Assembly (NCBI GenBank): GCA_021789755.1
Contig: JAJYJD010000105.1
Coordinates: 1 to 11,135 of the forward strand
Length of the DNA: 11,135 nucleotides
DNA from: Bacteroidota bacterium
Lineage (GTDB): Bacteria; Bacteroidota; Ignavibacteria; Kryptoniales; JAKASW01
Direction of reading: 5' to 3'
In this document: piece after piece, positions 6,971-11,135 of the stretch
How positions within the stretch are numbered: position 1 is the stretch's first letter
How the letters are laid out: every line of letters starts with the position of its first letter
Program-made: the position numbers and the translations under genes
The notes under the pieces: generated by a model
The model's input: only the letters and a program-made list of their open reading frames with translations
Database searches by the model: none
Told to the model about the DNA's origin: nothing

Positions 6971-9946
6971 TCACAGCATAAATCGAATTCCCAGATCCAT
7001 AGTGAAGCCATAATACTCGATGTATGACGGATCGGTTAACGTAGAGCCTGTAAAGTTCTGGTCCGGTCTGTTATTCAGGTTGTTGAAGTTTGCGAATATC
7101 ACAAACTTCTGCAGAAACTTCTGCTGAAGGGTCAAGTCCCAGCGCGCGTAAAGCCCCGTGTATGTGCTGAGCAGCGTGCTTGGCACAGTTTGGTCGTAGC
7201 CTAGCCCGGTCAGCTTGTCAGTCTGATACAGATAAGACAGTCTCGCGGAGAAGCCGCCCAGATCGTAACCCAACGTGAAATTCACAATGTCTGCAGGTTG
7301 ATCCGGCATGCGCGTCTTGACGGTTCTCGGTACTAACGTATAAATGGTGTGGTAACCCTGCCTCGTGGTCAGAAGGCTGTCATATGCTAACTCCATTTGC
7401 GAGAATATGTGAGTGTAGTTTACATCCAGCACGAGGCCGTGGAGAACCGATGGCAAATACCAGAAGTTTGTCTGCCACTCGATTTCGAAACCATAGTATG
7501 TTGCGGGATGCGGATTGTTCTGATATGTATTGATCCTCGGCGCCGATGTTGCATACCAGGCGGGGGGTATATCCAGAGTCGAATCCGGTTGGATGCCTCC
7601 TTTGAGCGAGTATGTGGAATAGAAGATCAGGTCCTTAACATCCTTGTAAAAGCCACTTACCGAAAAAAGACCTATCGTGTTGTTGAACACAGAGACGGCG
7701 GCGTCATAGTTCGTCGACCGGGAAGGCTTCAAACCAGGATTGGCGGCCTGGATGTAACTGTTCTGGGCATCCGTATATGTTATCGGTGCATACTGAATAA
7801 AATCCGGCCTTGCAAGAGTCTGCGTCCGGGCTAATCTTACTTGCAGCCAATCGGTCGGTCTCAATATCAAATTCACCATGGGCAGCCAGAACGAATTCCT
7901 CCTCTCGGTCGTCAAGCGGACAAAATCCGAAGGCGGCGCGTCGACTCCCTGGCCGGCTTGTATCTGCTGGTATCTTTCACCATGATATTTCGTGTACTCC
8001 CCTTCCCATCTCACGCCCGGGAGGAGTGTCACGTAGCCGCCCAGGTCGAATTGGCCCATCAGGTAACCCGCCTGGTACTGCTCAATACCATCGTAATCGT
8101 ACCCGTAGCTGCCGATTGAGTAAGTGCCCCACACCCTGAGGCTATCCGGAGCATTCATCAGGGCATCCGTCATCTTATTCATCTTGCCCTGGTCATAAAC
8201 GAGCCCGATAGGATAATCACCGTTCAGGAAATTGGAGCGTGTATAGTTGATCAAGAAGGGAGTTACGGGAAGCCCATTGTAGTATTTGGTGATAGTAGCG
8301 AGGTCCCACGCCGGGTACTGCTGATCAAGGTAGGCGATAGCGTTGTTGATCCCCAGGGAGCTGTTCCCGTACTGCAGCCCCCCGTTACCGACTTGACTCT
8401 GATCATTTGTCCGATTGATCCAGCGAAACTTTCCCCCCGCCTTAATGTATCCTGCCAGCTGGTCACTCAAACGAAAAGGCACCTCGAAGTTCGCCTGTGT
8501 CGATGTCTGATTCTCAGTAAGTCTGGTTCCGTATATGTACATATAAGCCAAAAGAGTATTACTCGTGTCGATGACCGTCTCTGACGCAATCTTGGCAGGC
8601 GAATCCGTCTCCTTATAAAGTGAGTCGTTCATGGCTTTGTTTTCCTGGTCAAATTGCCAGACTCGGTCGTTCGGGTTGTCAAGGTGAGAGCCTGATCTCG
8701 CTGCACTTATATCATAGCGAATCCAGCCGAAATCCTGCTTTGCGCCGATGGCACTCGTGAAGACGTTCGTGGTGGTCTTGTTCTGCTCCAGTTGATACCA
8801 GTGACGGTTCGTGTTGTACTGTCCCGCCGGAGTCCAGATAATGTTGAGGTGATACAAACCGTCAGATGTAAGCTGGTTAAAAAACCCGTTGGCCGTGATT
8901 TTCCCATTCGGTATCACATAGTCCATGAGCAGACTCGCACCGTTACGCTTCTTGTTGACCTTTTCTTCCCTCAGTTGGAGTTCAAACGTAGCGATGCCCC
9001 CCGTAGCAGTCCACGGGACGTATGAATCCTGGAGTTTGTCTGCGCTGCGGTCGTAATTATCTATGTTGCCGCCTGCAATTATTCCGAGATGCTTGTCAAA
9101 AAAACGGTTGCTGATAGTAGCATTCAGATTGTAGTTGCCGTAATACTTCTGGAGTTGATTGTACCCCCCCTGACCCGATACGTTGAACTGCAACTCCTCG
9201 GGCGCCTCCCTCAATTTCAAATCAACGGTGCCGCCAAGGACATCCGCATCCATGTCCGGCGTTACCACTTTCTTCAACACGATACCGTCAAGCATGTTTG
9301 AAGAGATAAGAGACAGGTCCACACTTCGATCCGTCGTGCTTGTCGCAGGGAGATTAACGCCGTTGACGGTGACTATGCTGTACTTCGGGTCAAGCCCACG
9401 GATCTCTATCTTAGTGGCTTCTCCGCCCGATCGCTGGATAGACACACCCGGCAACCGCCCGATCGACTCTGCTGCGTTGACATCAGGTAACTCCCTGATT
9501 CTCGCCTTTGATACGACGTTCTCGATCGTGTTCGATGAAAGTTGCTGGTTGATTGCACCCAGTTGACCCTGAGCCTGGGCTGTCACGGTGACAGCCTGAC
9601 CGGTAATTGTCGTCGGTTCCAGAAGGATGTCTTTCGCCACCTCCCGATTCTCGAGCACGGCAACCTCTACCGTTGTGGACACGTAGCCGACATATGAAAT
9701 CGCCAGCGTTTGGTTGCCCACCGGCGCGACTGGAATCATGTACTCTCCGTTCAGATTCGACGCCGCCCCGAGGCTCGTGCCCTTTATCATTACGGTTGCA
9801 CCGGGGAGCGGCTCCCTGGTTTCCCTGTCCATAACTTTTCCCCTGATACTCCCCGAGCCCGCAGCCAGAAGTGACCGGGCTGAAATCAGTAATATGCTGA
9901 TAACAACCAGTACGCGTTCTTTAGTCCCGTAGCTAATGCACGACAT
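6971..9946 (-). CDS. TonB-dependent outer-membrane receptor (TIGR01782-like)
   Basis: A 991-residue outer-membrane receptor. Residues 1-29 are a signal peptide (VLVVISILLISARSLLAAG). Residues 31-110 are a carboxypeptidase-regulatory-like domain (GSIRGKVMDRETREPLPGAT, ISYVGY). A TonB-box-like AVTVTAQ follows at 118-124. Residues 140-245 are the plug, with LPGVSIQR, IEIRGLDP, VTVNGVNLP and VVTPDMDADVLGGTVDL. This set is characteristic of the Xanthomonas/Caulobacter-type receptor family often tied to carbohydrate uptake. The remainder is a 22-strand-type barrel rich in aromatic beta strands, ending in YYGFTMDLGIRFML. GGGAG lies six bases before the ATG. The next gene on the strand, 69 nt on, is the secreted CBM-bearing beta-helix protein, so the pair probably captures and imports oligosaccharides using TonB energy. 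There is no SusD partner and no STN domain. The substrate is not readable. Confidence 0.9.
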   Translation of the reverse strand: MSCISYGTKERVLVVISILLISARSLLAAGSGSIRGKVMDRETREPLPGATVMIKGTSLGAASNLNGEYMIPVAPVGNQTLAISYVGYVSTTVEVAVLENREVAKDILLEPTTITGQAVTVTAQAQGQLGAINQQLSSNTIENVVSKARIRELPDVNAAESIGRLPGVSIQRSGGEATKIEIRGLDPKYSIVTVNGVNLPATSTTDRSVDLSLISSNMLDGIVLKKVVTPDMDADVLGGTVDLKLREAPEELQFNVSGQGGYNQLQKYYGNYNLNATISNRFFDKHLGIIAGGNIDNYDRSADKLQDSYVPWTATGGIATFELQLREEKVNKKRNGASLLMDYVIPNGKITANGFFNQLTSDGLYHLNIIWTPAGQYNTNRHWYQLEQNKTTTNVFTSAIGAKQDFGWIRYDISAARSGSHLDNPNDRVWQFDQENKAMNDSLYKETDSPAKIASETVIDTSNTLLAYMYIYGTRLTENQTSTQANFEVPFRLSDQLAGYIKAGGKFRWINRTNDQSQVGNGGLQYGNSSLGINNAIAYLDQQYPAWDLATITKYYNGLPVTPFLINYTRSNFLNGDYPIGLVYDQGKMNKMTDALMNAPDSLRVWGTYSIGSYGYDYDGIEQYQAGYLMGQFDLGGYVTLLPGVRWEGEYTKYHGERYQQIQAGQGVDAPPSDFVRLTTERRNSFWLPMVNLILRPTDWLQVRLARTQTLARPDFIQYAPITYTDAQNSYIQAANPGLKPSRSTNYDAAVSVFNNTIGLFSVSGFYKDVKDLIFYSTYSLKGGIQPDSTLDIPPAWYATSAPRINTYQNNPHPATYYGFEIEWQTNFWYLPSVLHGLVLDVNYTHIFSQMELAYDSLLTTRQGYHTIYTLVPRTVKTRMPDQPADIVNFTLGYDLGGFSARLSYLYQTDKLTGLGYDQTVPSTLLSTYTGLYARWDLTLQQKFLQKFVIFANFNNLNNRPDQNFTGSTLTDPSYIEYYGFTMDLGIRFML

Positions 9947-9995
9947 TTGCTTCTCCCTAAGTTTTTTTCGAGGCCTAAGTCACACTCTACATGGC

Positions 9996-10010
9996 AGTAA
10001 TCCTATTACT
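9996..10010. promoter_or_regulatory. Inverted repeat upstream of the receptor gene
   Basis: AGTAAT and ATTACT flank CCT, a 15-bp operator-like palindrome 50-64 nt upstream of the receptor ATG. No good -35/-10 pair was found beside it. A regulator-binding role is inferred from position and symmetry only. Confidence 0.35.
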
Positions 10011-10275
10011 CCTGGAAAGTTAGAAATTGAGTGGCTGCTATTGGTGAATGGGGGATTGAGAAATGAATAGTCCGTCTTGGCGCCAGTCCCCGAATTACCT
10101 CGATTCAACGCGCTCCTTCTCCGCACGGTGAGACCGCACGGATTAGAAGTTTCCACGACAGTTCGAGCTATCCATGTGCTTCGATGTAACAACTGCGTTG
10201 TCATCTCCTCCACTTCACAGCCGTCCACACCGGCATTTCTTCTGTTAAGCACGGCAATTGAACCTCGACGATCCT

Positions 10276-10286
10276 AACCGCTTTCG
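10276..10286. promoter_or_regulatory. Second LacI/GalR-like site
   Basis: AACCGCTTTCG matches the AAnCGnTT core and differs at one base from AAGCGCTTTCG at 2241-2251, the operator in the catabolic promoter. It lies 330 nt upstream of the receptor ATG. An AAnCGnTT match is expected about two to three times by chance in this window, so alone it is weak evidence. Confidence 0.25.
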
Positions 10287-10347
10287 CCAGTGGTCCGTTA
10301 TTGCAGCACTTATGCGGAGCCTGTCGGCACCGCGTCATTCCGGGCTA

Positions 10348-10376
10348 TTGACAATGCCTCCCTGACATGTTAAGCC
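10348..10376 (+). promoter_or_regulatory. Candidate plus-strand promoter
   Basis: A perfect TTGACA (10348-10353), 17 nt, then TAAGCC (10371-10376) preceded by TG-T, an extended -10 arrangement. The -10 box itself is poor. It points toward the doubtful small ORF and the M48 protease gene. Confidence 0.3.
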
Positions 10377-10431
10377 CTCATTCCGTATTTCCACCGACAG
10401 GGAAGAAATTCTTCGCCTCTCAGAGAAAATA

Positions 10432-10593
10432 ATGGACGATGCTAAAGAGCAATCCGGTGGTAGTTCGCCAGCACGACAATCCTATAATACAAAGCAGGAA
10501 ATCATCACGCAAGTCCTTTTCTCCCCCATCTCACAGCAAGTTTCGAATAAGTTTTCTGATCGATGGAAGGTTCCCCATGGTGTTTCAAATTGA
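10432..10593 (+). CDS. Doubtful small ORF, 53 residues
   Basis: ATG at 10432 to TGA at 10591-10593. The frame is open and protein-like further upstream (FRISTDREEILRLSEKI) back to a stop at 10363, but with no start codon there. Only a weak purine-rich stretch precedes the ATG. The product would be polar, with no signal peptide or known domain. It could be a small gene, a remnant of a larger one, or chance. It ends before the M48 gene begins. Confidence 0.2.
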   Translation: MDDAKEQSGGSSPARQSYNTKQEIITQVLFSPISQQVSNKFSDRWKVPHGVSN

Positions 10594-10631
10594 GTCAGCA
10601 CCGAACCGCCGTTTGTTTTTCATCCCTTCCA

Positions 10632-10646
10632 TTGATATTTTATCAA
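10632..10646. promoter_or_regulatory. Inverted repeat upstream of the M48 protease gene
   Basis: TTGATA and TATCAA flank TTT, a 15-bp perfect inverted repeat 55 nt before the proposed TTG start of the protease gene. It has the same 6-3-6 layout as the repeat upstream of the receptor, but with a different sequence. An operator role is inferred. Confidence 0.35.
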
Positions 10647-10700
10647 GTGCAAAGCGGAACTTCCTTCTCGGATCGAGAGTTTTTCTACTTTACACTGTCA

Positions 10701-11135
10701 TTGTCTCCTGATGATCCGCCCTCATCCGAAACTTACCTCAAGAAGAAGATATCATTGTCGATCGTCGGCATCTCGCTGACGATAGCTTACATAGCGGTTT
10801 TCGCCTTTACGCCGGCCAGCGCCCCGTTTCTGACGCTCGCTGCGTTTTCGAAGAACATGTACCTGAGTTTTCTCATATTTGTATTCGGGCTGGAGCTTCT
10901 GTTCTCGATTGTAAAATTCCCTCTCGATTACTATGCAGAGTTTATCCTTGAGCACCGCTTCGGCCTTTCGAAACAAAGTTTCGCGGCCTGGCTGATCAAA
11001 AGATTGAAAGGCGCCCTCGTTGGCGGCATTCTCGGAATCATCGTTCTCGTTGCCTTTTATTTTTTCCTCATCAATTTCCCGGGATTTTGGTGGCTGGTTT
11101 TCGCAGCCTTTTTCTTTCTCCTTCAAATCCTGGCC
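10701..11135 (+). CDS. Membrane zinc protease, M48/Ste24 (CAAX prenyl protease 1-like), N-terminal part
   Basis: Open to the window edge; 145 residues from the start chosen here. Membrane helices lie at about 17-37 (ISLSIVGISLTIAYIAVF), 54-72, 104-124 and 128-145. Between helices two and three sits FPLDYYAEFILEHRFGLSKQ (73-92), the loop typical of the Peptidase_M48_N domain of Ste24-type proteases. The HExxH zinc site lies beyond the window. The family cleaves membrane or CAAX-like proteins within the membrane chamber; bacterial roles are mostly quality control. The start is uncertain. TTG at 10701 gives a natural N-terminus but lacks a Shine-Dalgarno. The only in-frame ATG (10563) would add 46 residues that do not look coding, and GTG 10647 is another option. 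It is divergent from the sugar genes and probably unrelated to them. Confidence 0.75.
   Translation, partial: MSPDDPPSSETYLKKKISLSIVGISLTIAYIAVFAFTPASAPFLTLAAFSKNMYLSFLIFVFGLELLFSIVKFPLDYYAEFILEHRFGLSKQSFAAWLIKRLKGALVGGILGIIVLVAFYFFLINFPGFWWLVFAAFFFLLQILA

Larger units (their letters stand above)
9947..10700. other. Long gene-poor divergent intergenic region
   Basis: About 750 bp between the divergent receptor and M48 protease genes. No convincing protein gene, tRNA or known riboswitch was found. It contains inverted repeats at 9996-10010, 10183-10205, 10402-10414 (GAAGAA-A-TTCTTC) and 10632-10646, a direct repeat CCGCACGG at 10121-10128 and 10134-10141, a LacI-type half-palindrome at 10276-10286, and one TTGACA-type promoter candidate. 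This is enough space for complex control of the receptor or for a decayed gene. Confidence 0.6.

Noticed and set aside
9980..10252. 90-codon minus-strand reading frame upstream of the receptor
   Set aside because: No ribosome site, no domain or signal peptide, and low-quality composition; it looks like a chance frame.
10262..10340. Cobalamin-riboswitch-like pieces (GGTGCC and CCACTG on the minus strand)
   Set aside because: The conserved boxes between them and their spacing are missing, so it is not a B12 riboswitch.
10439..10711. 90-codon plus-strand reading frame before the M48 gene
   Set aside because: No ribosome site, composition unlike a protein, and it overlaps both the small ORF and the protease upstream region.
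10752..11126. 124-codon minus-strand reading frame at the right edge
   Set aside because: It is the antisense shadow of the M48 protease; its charge-rich, Lys/Glu/Arg composition comes from reversed hydrophobic codons.
1..11135. CRISPR arrays, tRNA or rRNA genes, insertion sequences
   Set aside because: No regularly spaced repeats, no tRNA arm signatures, and no transposase or terminal inverted repeats were seen by eye on either strand.

Overview
The window looks like a chromosomal sugar-utilisation region from a bacterium of the FCB group, most likely Bacteroidota, Ignavibacteriota or a near relative. Two proteins point there. One is a secreted beta-helix protein that ends in a type IX-style C-terminal sorting domain with the LxQNYPNPFNPxT signature. 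The other is a large TonB-dependent receptor with an N-terminal carboxypeptidase-regulatory-like domain. The genus cannot be read from the sequence. All recognisable genes except the last lie on the minus strand, so they are described here from high to low coordinates.

Right edge (about 10.6-11.1 kb, plus strand): the start of a membrane zinc-protease gene of the M48/Ste24 type, cut by the window end. It is divergent from everything else. Between it and the receptor lies about 750 bp with no convincing gene. That stretch holds several inverted repeats, one candidate promoter and one doubtful small ORF.

Middle block (9946 to 4277, minus): the TonB-dependent receptor, then 69 nt later the secreted beta-helix protein. 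The latter carries two CBM6/35-like modules and the sorting domain. A small hairpin sits between the two genes and a strong intrinsic terminator follows the second, so they probably form a two-gene transcription unit. The simplest reading is a surface system in which the secreted protein binds or cleaves a polysaccharide and the receptor imports the oligosaccharides. No SusD-like gene is present. Next comes a secreted 552-residue TlpA-like protein. It has a carbohydrate-binding-like N-terminal part and a thioredoxin-fold domain in which both CxxC cysteines are serine.

Left block (2262 to 1, minus): a sigma70-like promoter with a perfect 10-bp LacI-type palindrome between its -35 and -10 boxes and a second, 12-bp palindrome over the -35 box. 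It is followed by a broken glycoside hydrolase gene (GH88/GH105-like N-terminus only), an intact NAD-dependent sugar epimerase/dehydratase of the SDR family, and an AGE-family sugar 2-epimerase gene that carries a signal peptide and runs off the window. The family content is consistent with catabolism of plant-type oligosaccharides, possibly uronic or beta-linked. The substrate is inference only.
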